From Baylisascaris procyonis (Eukaryota; Nematoda; Chromadorea; Rhabditida; Ascarididae), in NCBI GenBank assembly GCA_037389465.1, contig JAZARR010000250.1, forward strand, positions 1,116,001 through 1,180,000: DNA of 64,000 nt. The letters run 5' to 3'. The position numbers and the translations under genes were made by a program. Below the pieces are notes generated by a model. It saw nothing but the letters and a program-made list of their open reading frames with translations, made no database searches and had not been told where the DNA came from. Below, one piece after another: positions 1 through 19,780 of the stretch (its first letter is position 1; each line of letters starts with the position of its first letter).

Positions 1-1965
1 TTCTCGGCAGTCGTTAGGCCCATGGAACTGCGGCTTGCTTTCCTCAACACAACTTTTAAAGCTCTATCAAATGACGTATAGCTTGTTATATTTCGAGAGT
101 AAGGTTGAAAACCGAATCGACCCGCCAGAATTTCTGAAATATCGATTTTTGCAAAATAGGGGGTTCTGGTTCTCGGCCGATATTTGATATAGGCAAAAGC
201 GGACTCCCGATTTGTGGTCTACTCGACGAGACCTCTTGAACGATATATAGGTGTCCGCCCGAGGTCAAACATGAGCCGAGAAAAAAATTCCCAAAAATCG
301 CGATTTTTCAATCGTAAGGGGGTAGGTAGTACAGGGAAATTTTGGAGAAATGTTTTTTGCCTCCGATTTTGATGAGTTTAGTATGAAACGATAGAACTCA
401 GTGAGCTGATCACGAGCATGTGCTTTATTTGCTGTCTTATGGGATGGGAAGAAAATTATAGGTGCAGGAATGTCATATTTTTATACAAATGAACTGTAAT
501 TGATGTTCGCGACCTTTTTCTCGGCCACGGTTAGGCCTACGAAGTTACGGTTTGTTCCCTTCAATACAACTTTAGAAGCTCTATCAAATGATACATATTT
601 CACTATACTTCGAAAGAAAAGTTGAAAACCGAATCGACCGGTCAGAGTTTCTCAAATCTCGATTTTTGCAAAATAGGGGGTTCTGGTTCTCGGCCGATAT
701 TTGATATAGGCAAAAGCGGACTCCCGATTTGTGGTCTACTCGACGAGACCTCTTGAACGATATACAGGTGTCCGCCCGAGGTCAAACGTGAGCCGAGAAA
801 AAAATTCCCAAAAATCGCGATTTTTCAATCGTAAAGGGGTCGGTAGTACAGGGAAATTTTGGAAAAATGTTTTTGCCTCCGATTTTGATGAGTTTAGTAT
901 GAAACGATAGAACTCAGTGAGCTGATCACGAGCATGTGCTTTATTTGCTGTCTTATGGGATGGGAAGAAAATTATAGGTGCAGGAATGTCATATTTTTAT
1001 ACAAATGAACTGTAATTGATGTTCGCGACCTTTTTCTCGGCCAAGGTTAGGCCTACGAAGTTACGGTTTGTTCCCTTCAATACAACTTTAGAAGCTCTAT
1101 CAAATGATACATATTTCACTATACTTCGAAAGAAAAGTTGAAAACCGAATCGACCGGTCAGAGTTTCTCAAATCTCGATTTTTGCAAAATAGGGGGTTCT
1201 GGTTCTCGGCCGATATTTGATATAGGCAAAAGCGGACTCCCGATTTGTGGTCTACTCGACGAGACCTCTTGAACGATATATAGGTGTCCGCCCGAGGTCA
1301 AACATGAGCCGAGAAAAAAATTCCCAAAAATCGCGATTTTTCAATCGTAAGGGGGTAGGTAGTACAGGGAAATTTTGGAAAAATGTTTTTTGCCTCCGAT
1401 TTTGATGAGTTTAGTATGAAACGATAGAACTCAGTGAGCTGATCACGAGCATGTGCTTTATTTGCTGTCTTATGGGATGGGAAGAAAATTATAGGTGCAG
1501 GAATGTCATATTTTTATACAAATGAACTGTAATTGATGTTCGCGACCTTTTTCTCGGCCACGGTTAGGCCTACGAAGTTACGGTTTGTTCCCTTCAATAC
1601 AACTTTAGAAGCTCTATCAAATGATACATATTTCACTATACTTCGAAAGAAAAGTTGAAAACCGAATCGACCGGTCAGAGTTTCTCAAATCTCGATTTTT
1701 GCAAAATAGGGGGTTCTGGTTCTCGGCCGATATTTGATATAGGCAAAAGCGGACTCCCGATTTGTGGTCTACTCGACGAGACCTCTTGAACGATATACAG
1801 GTGTCCGCCCGAGGTCAAACGTGAGCCGAGAAAAAAATTCCCAAAAATCGCGATTTTTCAATCGTAAGGGGGTAGTACAGGGAAATTTTGGAAAAATATT
1901 TTTTGTCTCCGATTTCGATAGATTTGATATCAAACGATAGATCTCGATGAGCTGATCACGAATAT
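1..1965. repeat. Tandem satellite array, about 517-bp unit, array edge
   Basis: Four head-to-tail copies of a 516-517 bp unit are visible. The landmark TTCTGGTTCTCGGCCG falls at 164, 681, 1197 and 1714. The array continues off the left end of the window and decays on the right between about 1890 and 1965, where the sequence becomes recognisable but diverged. The first 150 bases are also diverged from the inner copies. Each unit carries the perfect 16-bp palindrome AAAAATCGCGATTTTT. Copies 1 and 3 share variants that differ from those shared by copies 2 and 4, so the repeat is organised as a dimer of about 1,033 bp. No open frame is conserved through the unit; it reads as non-coding satellite DNA. 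Confidence 0.93.
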
Positions 1966-2843
1966 ATGCATCTATCGTATCGTCTGATACTCTGTTCTTT
2001 ATGTTTTCGGGAAAATATGCGTTATTCAGTGAGAGGGGCATAGACTCGGTGGGGTATGTCAAGCGCATTGAGAGCGCTGGTGTAGATGAGTGATTAGTAC
2101 AACAGGCCATACGTTAGGGCTATATTGGTTCAATGCCGTTCGTTGTTTAGCTGTTGTACATTGATAGGATATCTGAACGCTTGTGACATATTGCAATGCA
2201 ATTTTTCAATATCGATAAGTTTATATGATGAGTTGCAACGCATTAATCCACTACGATATATGCTTGTATGCTTATCGATGAAAATTGATTCACTTTTAAT
2301 ATCTTTGCAAAAATTGAGTTTTAAAAATATACATTTTATAGAATTTCGAAAAATTTCAATATCAAAATGTAAAAATTTCTTTTAAAAAAATTGCAAATAT
2401 ATCGTCTATATATATATCAATAACTAAACGTTAGGAAATGCTCGTTAATTTGAATGAATTATTTTCGAAAAAATTCGATTTAAGAAAATTGAAATTTTTC
2501 AGAATATTTCATTAATGTGATTGGTGGTGCAGTAATGACAATTGGTTTGAAGTGAAACTAGGTCGAAATAGAGTCGACAAATCAATTTATTCACCGCACG
2601 TTCCTTTATGGAGATAATCACATCTTTCAACTGGTTTCCCTAAAATCTGAGCAAATAAATGTCGACTTACATTTTCTTCTTTTTTTGTTCTCGAAAATTC
2701 TCTTTTATTTGTTTTCAATAAAATTTTCACAATTAATCTATTGACTTCTTGCTATATATTTATTCGAAAAATTTATATTTTTGTTGTTATATTTTATTAT
2801 TTTCATCAAAAATTCTCATAATTTCAAATTGTTTTTTTTAAGG
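1966..2843. other. AT-rich intergenic stretch
   Basis: No gene is supported here. The stretch separates the satellite edge from the SOD-like gene. A T-rich tract ending in AAG at 2842, directly before the ATG at 2844, could be a trans-splice acceptor. Confidence 0.5.
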
Positions 2844-5009
2844 ATGTTGTTCAATATTGGTATTTTCTATATTTTATCGATAAATTCATTCACTACAGCA
2901 AAAGTATTTGGAAGTGGTAAGTATTTTACACTAATATTTTTCAAGATTTTTCACTTTTTTAAAAAATATTGCCACCTTTCCGGGAAAAATTCCTCACTTT
3001 TTCATTTCCTTTTCCTTATTTCAGTTAATTTGGAATCTTTTATTAGACTCAGCCATGTTGTATTTACAAAGCACAGTATAGTGATGCTTATAAAATTTCT
3101 GCATTATTTTGTCTCTGTGTCTGTCTGTCTGTCTCTCTGCTGAGTCGTTGTAAGTCTGAAATTTACTACAGTTATAAATTTTAGTGGGGTTATAGCGTAA
3201 ACCATATATGATCACCTTGTATATCATGTTTTATGCTGTTTCATCACTACCGAATATCGATCGCGTTCTCGTTCTTACTCCAGTCGGCTCACAAAAAGAG
3301 ATTTATTCTCGGTGTAAATTATATTATTTTATATTTTTTAGTTATTTGTGGCTAAATCGATTGGGGAGGGGGAGGGGGGTGGTTGGAGAGGGAGGAGAGG
3401 GAGGAGGTGGCAAAATAATGAAAAGCGCATATCGCGCTATTTCATCTGGCGCGCTTTTTCACTTGTTTCCACCTCGTAGATGGTGTTGTACATGCGATTG
3501 CACAAATTCGAAGTGAGGATAACGATGTGAATGGATTTGTCACATTTGAGCAAGAATATATGGCATATTCACCATGCATTATTCGCGCGAATATAACAGG
3601 TTCAGTTCGATGTTAATTTTTCAACTTAAAAATTTTTATGTTTTCATTTTTTTTTTAAATATATATTTTTTAATTGAAGAAGAAAGTCTTATGAATAGTA
3701 TCTTATCCCATCAATGCAGATATCATTATGGGAATTATTGAATTATTAATGCAAAATTTTTGAATTACCTAAATGTTACATTCGGTCAAATTAATAAATT
3801 TTAAGCATACTTTTAAATAATACTCACCTCAACTTATATTCTCTATTTTTACTGCTATATGACTATTGATGCTAATTTATCTTCTCGATTAATTTTTATA
3901 TTTTATGATGTGAGGATAGTAATTTGAATAAGTTGAATAATTTGATGAAATATTTTAGTGATTAAACTGATCGTTCGATATATCTATATATTACATTTAT
4001 AGGGTGGCATTTATACACCTTTATATTATTATTTTTGCTCATAATTGATTCATCCAGAATGTTTATCCAGAATGCCAATTTATTCAGAACGCTAAGTTCG
4101 TTTATGACGATCTTAAGCTTCAATATAGATTAGATCTTCAAATACAAAACAAAATTCAAATTTGAGTTGTTTTTTTTAATGCAAATATTTATATGATGTA
4201 TTATAAAGGGATACCGGGTGAACACGGTTTTGCAATTCTTGATTGGGGCAATATGGTTGGCGGATGTGACACTATGGGTAATACATTCAATCCGGATCGC
4301 ATTCCACATTCATCGTTTGAAAAACATCGCCATCGTGTTGGTACCCTTGGGAATATTATCGATGGACAGGTATTGATGTATTTCATTCCACACTTATATG
4401 CCTGTTGGGGTTAGCTTATATAAAGTTTAAATCAGGTTTATGCAAAATATTGATGATTTTTTTAGTGCATTGAGAATGTGGAAATTCATTCATATTTGTA
4501 TTGCATCTCTCATTTAGGAATGAATATAAATAATCTATGAATCTTAAATTTAATAACATTTAAATTCTTTGATCGATTCGTCTTTTAATAAAACCCACTG
4601 ATATGAAAGATTTGCATTTATTTCTCATCGATCAACAGTTTCTCTTTTCGCGTACCAAAGGTAATTTCATTCTTGGCGAACTCTATTCTATCTTCCATAT
4701 CACTGATCCGCTTGCTTTTAGCTTCACTGTTTAAACATTCGAGAGTTGATTAGATTCATTCAATATAGAAATTTCGAAGTGAAAACCCCAATATATGCCT
4801 TAAATAATAATATTGAATTTTAGTATGAAGATCGAAACAATCGTTATGTATCGCTATTCGGAAGGAATAGTGTATTAGGTAGAGGAATTGCAATTTTCGA
4901 AAATCCCGACGATGGAGCACAAAATAATACAATGGAAAGTCGTTTCAATGGTAATGTCGGTATACCAATTGCTTGTGGAATTATCGCAAGAATCGATGAG
5001 CAATTTTGA
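2844..5009 (+). CDS. Secreted Cu/Zn superoxide dismutase-like protein, metal site lost
   Basis: Four exons join in phase: 2844-2916, 3480-3599, 4209-4369 and 4824-5009, giving 179 residues. Residues 1-19 are a hydrophobic signal peptide. The rest follows the Cu/Zn SOD beta-barrel: an early strand with GFVTFEQ, then EHGF, GGC, TFNP, RVGTLGN, SLFGRNSVLGRG and IACGII. The structural disulfide pair is kept (Cys84, Cys169). All four copper ligands of the family are replaced: Ala73 (His46 in the human numbering), Leu75 (His48), Thr90 (His63, the bridging ligand) and Phe143 (His120). Zinc ligands His80 and Asp83 are Arg107 and Thr110, and the active-site arginine Arg143 is Pro166. It therefore should not dismutate superoxide. 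The frame is intact, with no stop, and an Asn-Ile-Thr glycosylation site lies near residue 62, so it looks like a functional non-enzymatic extracellular protein rather than a pseudogene. The acceptor before exon 3 (TATAAAG) is weak. An AATAAA lies at 5109. Confidence 0.82.
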
Positions 5010-6258
5010 ATAATTAATATCGTTTTTTAATTTAGAGTAAAATTCTTCAATTTATATTTTTTTCTTTTATTTAATTCTTATAAAGCAATTTATTGTTTGA
5101 TAAAATTCAATAAAAATTCTTTAATAACAATTTTTCATTTAATTTAGAGTAAAAAAAATAAATTGTTGTCTGGAAGAAAGATTTTTCGAATATTATATTT
5201 ATATATTAGTGAACATCATTTTTTTCGCCATGCAGATTGTTGGTATTAAAAAAAAAAATATTTCTTCTTTGCATATTTTAAAATGATATAAAATTATCGA
5301 ATAACGATAGTTTAAAATCGATGAAGAAAATAAATTATGTAATTTTATCACTGATAGCACAACTATTTTATCAATTTTATCAGCGATAATAGTAATCATA
5401 TCATTGACAATACAATTATTACGTAATTCGGCAATTCAATATTAGATACGAATTTGAAAAATATTTTCGTATCTCTTTTGCCGAACCTTTTATGTTGTTT
5501 AGAGGTAATGTTTTAAAAAAATCTAAGAAAAGATGGTAGATCCACTGAGAAAAGAGATGACTATGCATTATTTTTGCCAAAATTTTTTCCTCTTTCTTTG
5601 GTACCTCTTATCTTTTTCATATCGCTCAAAAAATTCTTGAATTGACGGTCATTGCCCCCTCCCTCCCCCTCCCCTCCACCATCTTCATGGCTATCCTCCC
5701 TCATACTCTTGGCTATGCTCGTACATTATAAACTCTTCGATGTAATGCATTCATTTAATTGCAAAAGGCAAAAGTTCAACTTTTTGAAGAATACGTTCGA
5801 AATGAAACTGATAAGAAAAATCAATACTCACATCAAAAAGGCAAAAAACATTAACGCAAAAAATACGATAAACGGTCGCCAAGTTGGTTGTCATTATAGA
5901 TTAGTAATATTGAAATATTCTACGTGGTAAAATATATTTATTATTTTTGCAATTTATAATTAAGTTATGCTTTGAATTGTTACAATATTTCATCTGTTGA
6001 TTGCTTTACTACAATAAATCATTTACCTTTATTTCACGAATTTGTTCATTATGTGTCGAATTGTTTCTTATATTATTACATTAAAGAAAGCAATATACTA
6101 GAAACTTCGAGAAATTAATTATATAATAAATGCTTCAAAGCAAAAAATACTTCAAAAAAAAAAAAAGAAACTAACGTGATCAGCAAAAAGACTTTTTTTT
6201 TTTCAAATATATTTATAATATAATTGCAATACATTTTCAACAAAAAATTTGATCGTCT
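5010..6258. other. Intergenic region with polypyrimidine tract
   Basis: No gene is supported. AATAAA at 5109 probably serves the SOD-like gene. A C/T-only tract runs from about 5652 to 5690 and is the reverse-complement counterpart of a G/A tract at 3362-3411 in the first intron of the SOD-like gene. Confidence 0.45.
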
Positions 6259-6791
6259 CTATCCGAAGCGTTGTCGATAGAATTTTGGAGCGAGATCCCT
6301 TATTAAAAAACGTGAACCTGGAGGTAAACCCAACGAAACACCACGCATATATTCTATTTGCTCATCGTTTCGTTCCGTATATACCTCATCATCTAAAAAA
6401 TATCATAGAATTCTTTTTTTTGGAAAAATTATATCGATTATTAATACACTATAAAAATAGTGAAAAAATGGAGGGAAGATTTTGCAACTATTACATATAT
6501 TACAAGGAGTATATGGAAATAGAAAAATATTGACAGAAATTTAAAAAAAAATTTAAATTTCCATTATTGAAGATTTAAGAATAATTATTCCGGTATTATT
6601 TACTTTATGCTAGGCTGCTTTTTTCTTAAATTTTTATCAACTACCAAAGAATATCTTCAAAGATTTTCAACTGAAAGTAAAAAAAAAATTTATTGTAATG
6701 GAATTAAATCGGCGATCTTAACATTTCACTTACTGTCGAAAATGATTTCAGCTCTTTCTAGTTGAAGAAATTCATCGCTAATTGCGTTAAA
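6259..6791 (-). CDS. Unidentified gene, last two exons (partial)
   Basis: Two minus-strand exons join cleanly: 6734-6791 (CAG acceptor, GTAAGT donor, ending one base into a codon) and 6259-6392 (TTTTTTAG acceptor, ending in TAG). They encode about 63 residues, rich in Glu and Asp at first and ending in GLPPGSRFLIRDLAPKFYRQ-like sequence. I do not recognise the family. The 5' part was not resolved. A possible further exon is 7007-7082, which is open on this strand and ends at a GT in the right phase, but its donor is weak. A (TA)n block lies just beyond. The gene lies downstream of the secreted orphan at 7734-9933, on the same strand, and could be its own small gene or part of a longer one. 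Confidence 0.5.
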
Positions 6792-7085
6792 CTGCAATAA
6801 TATGAGAATGTAGAGAATTTTTTTTGTCTTACAATGATATCGAAAATGATAAAATATTGGAAGAATTTCATTAGAGAACTCGTTGATAAAAAATCAACCA
6901 AACAAATCATTTTAAACATGAAGAGATTTGAACAGATTCCTTCCGGAAATGCGTTTGCCCGCAGGCAATAACCGAGATCTTTTCAATTCTGATGGTCCTT
7001 TTTGACATCCTCTTCAACGAAAGCTGCTAACTTTCGCTCTGATCCGTTTAAGTTCCTATCACATGAAATATTTTGCTGATGGCTG

Positions 7086-7217
<132 letters not shown>

Positions 7218-7733
7218 GTTTTAACGACGAAATCACTCGCTCATCAATCGGAAATTGGATATTTGGCTTACTGGAATTTTTTTCAGCGTTTATGATCACT
7301 AGAATTGATATTGCTTATTTTCCTACTTTTCCTCTTTTTATTTTCAATTATTTCGCATCCTCTGTCTTCTCATCGTGATTGTCTATGAATATCTGTCAAT
7401 CTGCCGTCATCTCCCAACAACGATTTTTTCGTATGATAAGGTACCACTCTCAAAAGTTTATGATTGCTAAAAAAAAATCTGATTTTACCTGTCAATTTTC
7501 AAAATTTGTAAGATTTCGTATTTTGCAGATGCTGTATTCTTGCGATTTTCCACAGAATTATATGCAAACTTTTCTTAAACTTCAAAAAATAAAAAAAAAC
7601 CTGATTAAAAATATTTTTTGAAAATTTTCTCGAAAAGAAATTTTTTTATATAGTTCAAATTCTGACCGCATTTTCAGTGAAAATATAATCCAAGTAAGCA
7701 AAATTATATAAAATATTTTTCGTCTACTATGCC

Positions 7734-9933
7734 TTAGGATAATAAAATAAAAATTCGATCATTTTCAATATTGATTAAAAGAGTGATTGATCCCTCGATA
7801 GCAATCAATCGATAACGCAAAACATCGTTACCAACTCTCCCAATAATCGAACAACCGCCCATTTTTTCGCTTCGATATTTACAGTCGGTGCAAATAATGC
7901 GAACTGTACGTGCAATAACGCTCTCATTTTCGTCGATAACGTTTACGTCATGACTCTTCAGCGATTTCATATAGAAGATTTCATCGGCTGGCAACTATAA
8001 TTTAAATACATGCTATTGCCGCATTATTATGAACACCTCAACTGGCAGCTATAATTTGCATACAACTTATTACTCATTTTTATGAATATTAATAGTTTAA
8101 TTCAAAAGAAAATTGCATACGTTCTGCAGAAATTATTTGCTTCTAGGAAGTACAGTACCCAATTGTTCAATACCCCTAGGGCTTATGTTGTGGAAAATTT
8201 TTAAACGATGCTATGTCATAATCAAATTATACGATGCATATCGAGAAGAAACCCAACCTTTCATTGCATTGTTAGAAATTCCTCCCAAAGCAATTGGTAA
8301 ATAGTAAGTAATATGCGATATTATTTACAGTTTGAAAAAAAATGAAAAAAATTCCGACGTATAAAATTGATTAAGTGAAAATTTTTTAGAAAATTTTAAT
8401 GAATAACTACGATATCAGTTCATAGATAATTTTTAAACTCAAGCTGAGAATGAGTTATCACTTTCTTGAAATATTTAACACTTGAATCGATAATGACTTT
8501 ATTCGATTAAACATGTGTTATTATAACACAGATGTGTTATTATCTTCAATCACGATGATTAAAGAATATCATAGCACAAGTATATTGTTATCTATATGCA
8601 CTAAAAAACATCCTCATCTGAAAGAAGAATATTAAAGCAATAGTAGACACATGGCCGATTGGATCAATATCGAATGGCTGCTGATCGCTATGCTCAAACA
8701 AGCACTTTCATTAACTGCTAAAAATCTATTGGGGAAAGTTTTTTTATTGTTTTAAAACTTTAAAAGTTTTAAAAATATAAAGTTTTAAAGCGTAGATTTT
8801 TTTTACAAACACAAATATTGACTATTGAAAATTCTTTTTTAAAATATTGATTAACTATTCTAAATGAATAAATATTCAAAATCGAAAATAACCTCAAATT
8901 TATGCAATTCGATGTATCGTTTTCCTTTCATACAATATCGTTGATCTAAATTTCCATTAAAGAGAATTTCTACCAAATATGTTCGATTATTTTGAGAAGG
9001 TGGAAAAAAGAGTACAATATCGATAACTGTTGCCGGATGATCTGGGAAATTCGCCTAAAATCTACATAATTAATAATTCGATATTTGAAAAAAAAAGAAA
9101 ATTAAATAAATATTATACTTTGCAAATACTTTCGTTAATTAAATTTTCAATGAAGAAATAATTATTTTAAAACGTATTTCTAATTGCAGTAATAAAATCT
9201 GAAATAAAAATGACGGTGAAAAAAAATTTTTTTTTCAATTCTCAGAGGATAATAATTAAGGATCTGATTATTCGACTTTAAACCGGAGTTTTTGCCCCTC
9301 TCCACCCGTTTACTTGCAGTTTCGAAATGAACTTTATTCAATCAATCCAAATTATAAGAAACGACGATGGACTTATTTGACTTTATTTTTACTATATTTT
9401 GGGGATGGAATTCACAAGATATGCGATTCGACGAAGAAAGCTTCTGATATGAAAGAGTTAGCGAGTAACCTGAGCGAAATTGATACTCCCTCGTGCAAGA
9501 CCGGTCCAGAACCCGATCCTCGAAGAATCAAAGAAAACAGCCGACGCTTTCACCGGCGTTACTGAAATATATGCCACTTTGCTTTTACTTTCCAATATTT
9601 GGCTCACATAGAAGCATTTGGATAGATCCATATATATAAATACATAAATATATAAATATATAAATATATAAATATATAAATATATAAACATATAAATAAA
9701 TAAATAAATAAACAAATAAATAAATAAACAAATAAATAAATAAATAAATAAATAAATAAAAGAAGTTAAAAGAAGTTATCTTGATTGTACTCACTAAAAG
9801 TTGCAGCTTTAGGAGTGACGATCATCCGTCTCGATTCCCCAGAACGTAAGTAGTAATAATCTTCAAAGGATATACTATAGACTATCGTAAAATAGCCGAA
9901 AATATAAAATAAAATATTAGCCAAAAAGCGCAT
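7734..9933 (-). CDS. Secreted orphan protein, 217 aa
   Basis: Four minus-strand exons join in phase: 9795-9933, 9470-9561, 8893-9054 and 7734-7994, with donors GTGAGT, GTTACT and GTTATT and acceptors TTTCAG, TTTTAG and TTATAG. The start at 9933 is chosen because it opens a clear signal peptide, MRFLANILFYIFGYFTIVYS, residues 1-20. The mature protein has four cysteines (118, 166, 169, 179), with a CTDC motif at 166-169, and N-glycosylation sites at Asn100 (NRT) and Asn154 (NES). The hydrophobic and polar alternation in the last 90 residues suggests beta strands. I do not recognise the family. The first intron holds a long TAAATA/TAAA repeat. The phase agreement across all four exons makes chance unlikely. 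Confidence 0.68.
9635..9762. repeat. TATAAA/TAAA simple repeat
   Basis: A run of ATATAA units followed by (AAAT)n, lying in the first intron of the secreted orphan on the minus strand. Confidence 0.9.
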
Positions 9934-10184
9934 TATTATTGTGACAATAGTCAAATGCGTATGACAAAATGCCCGTTTCGTTTTTATAGAGAAATTTAAA
10001 CGGCGAATTTTGATGACGATACAATGAGCACAAATTTGTGATGACCCCATTCAATTGAGAACCAATCTCAGTGTCGTAATGAACAATAAACCACATTTCA
10101 ATACGCTTCTTCATCGAATTTCCGAATAACATAATTTCTTTCGACTTTTTGCAATTTATTTATTCCAGTAATTCATTCTCAAAA

Positions 10185-10223
<39 letters not shown>

Positions 10224-11777
10224 CATCAAATTAGAAGGACCTTTAAAAAATTTTCTAAAAAAACTTCCTAATTGAAACAATAACTTTTATCGAAATGAGA
10301 GATCGAAACGATTTTTATTGTTTTATTATATTATTGTAATTATTTAATGAATTTTTTACTTTTCTATAATTAAATTAAAATTTTCTGTAATTATTCTCCA
10401 TGCAAATATACGAATGAATTTCATTGAAAACAACTAAGGTTAGTTCTTGCAAAATGGACACTTCTTCCAATCGTTAAATATTTATAGAAATTAGTCTTTG
10501 AAAATCTAACATCGTGAGAACGAATAATGATGTTTTTTTGCTCGAAGATTTGGCTATTTCGGTCAGGGAGTGACCGCACAGATGAGTGACCACATTAGGA
10601 AATCACTTCTCGCTCAGCTACTCTCCACTACTCGGCGAAATTAAATGACCAATCGATATCGAAACATTTGAATATTTTATTTCCAAATATCGTGGCCCTC
10701 CCCTTTCCCCCAACTGTCAATCATGAAACTTGGAGATGTTGGCTGACGTTCGTTTCGCTTACAAGAAAGCAAAACAACCTATTGATATAAATCAAGCCTT
10801 CTCCATCTTCCCATGTAAACAACGATAATAAAGTATGACCTCAAAAGTGTTAGCTATTGAAATGCCTTCATAACGTTTAAAATATTCAAAAATATCGCAG
10901 AAGTCCCACACAAAATTTATCGAAATGTCCCAAACAAATCGTTACGATGCTGTTTCTCAGTGAAAACATTTTAAACAATATATGTTTATGTTACATCATT
11001 ATAGTAATCTTCAAGACCATAACTTCTCATCTCTATACTCCCAAATTTTTAATAACGCATCAGGTATCGATTTTTTTTTGCGTTCAAATATTTCGTGCAT
11101 ACATTTTCAAAATTTAATATTTTTTTGCAGAAAAACATTTGTTTGGTACAAAACCTAATCAATAATAATTGAATGTTTTGTAAAGAAAGAAATCAATATG
11201 AAGATTAGTAAAATTTATGCATAAAATTATAAACAAATCACAACGAAAAAGAATAGAGGGCCATTCGTTGAATCTCATTTATAAAGGCCAATCGTCGTGG
11301 GAAGACTGCACTGTCTGAAGCCGAAAATGTGCAATATTCATTACGATAGTGAACGGATAGAGAAGGAAATAACTCATCTGGAAGACATATAAAAAAAGGT
11401 CACAGGTATACAACGTGAGATAGTAAAGGTACGAAACTTAATTTAAAAAAAAAAACCTGTTGAAACTGTTGAGCACTCTAATATGCTCAGCAGAAATATT
11501 TGAAGAAAAAAAAACGATTGAAATCAAAACTCCATAAAAACGCTGTGCGGGGAATTACTTACTCAATCATTAAAAAAATTTGCATTTCAAGCTCTTTTAG
11601 ATAAAACTTCCAGCTTTCAGTTATCCTAGAGAGTTCCCATCGCAAAGTTTTTTCCCGCAAAGCGTACGACTAACATTCACCCATATAATATTAGATCAAA
11701 TCACCGGGATCGCAACGGTAACAACCAAGGAAAAGACGACGCCGGCAAACTAGATGAAAGCAGATGCGAGCGATTAC
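9934..11777. other. Intergenic region between two minus-strand genes
   Basis: I see no gene. A short (TA)n lies at 10189-10221. The last few hundred bases before 11777 would hold the 3' UTR of the mutase gene. Confidence 0.45.

Positions 11778-19780
<8,003 letters not shown>

Noticed and set aside
1..1965. CRISPR array or LTR element
   Set aside because: Units are 517 bp, contiguous and without unique spacers, and there is no polymerase or integrase frame.
1769..2110. 113-codon minus-strand frame crossing the satellite edge
   Set aside because: Half of it is satellite sequence not open in other copies; no start, splice or family support.
2844..5009. SOD pseudogene
   Set aside because: No stop or frameshift across four exons, disulfide pair and barrel motifs kept; the losses are confined to the metal site, which fits repurposing better than decay.
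8113..8304. Plus-strand 63-codon frame
   Set aside because: Lies within an intron of the minus-strand secreted orphan, no splice partners, no recognised family.
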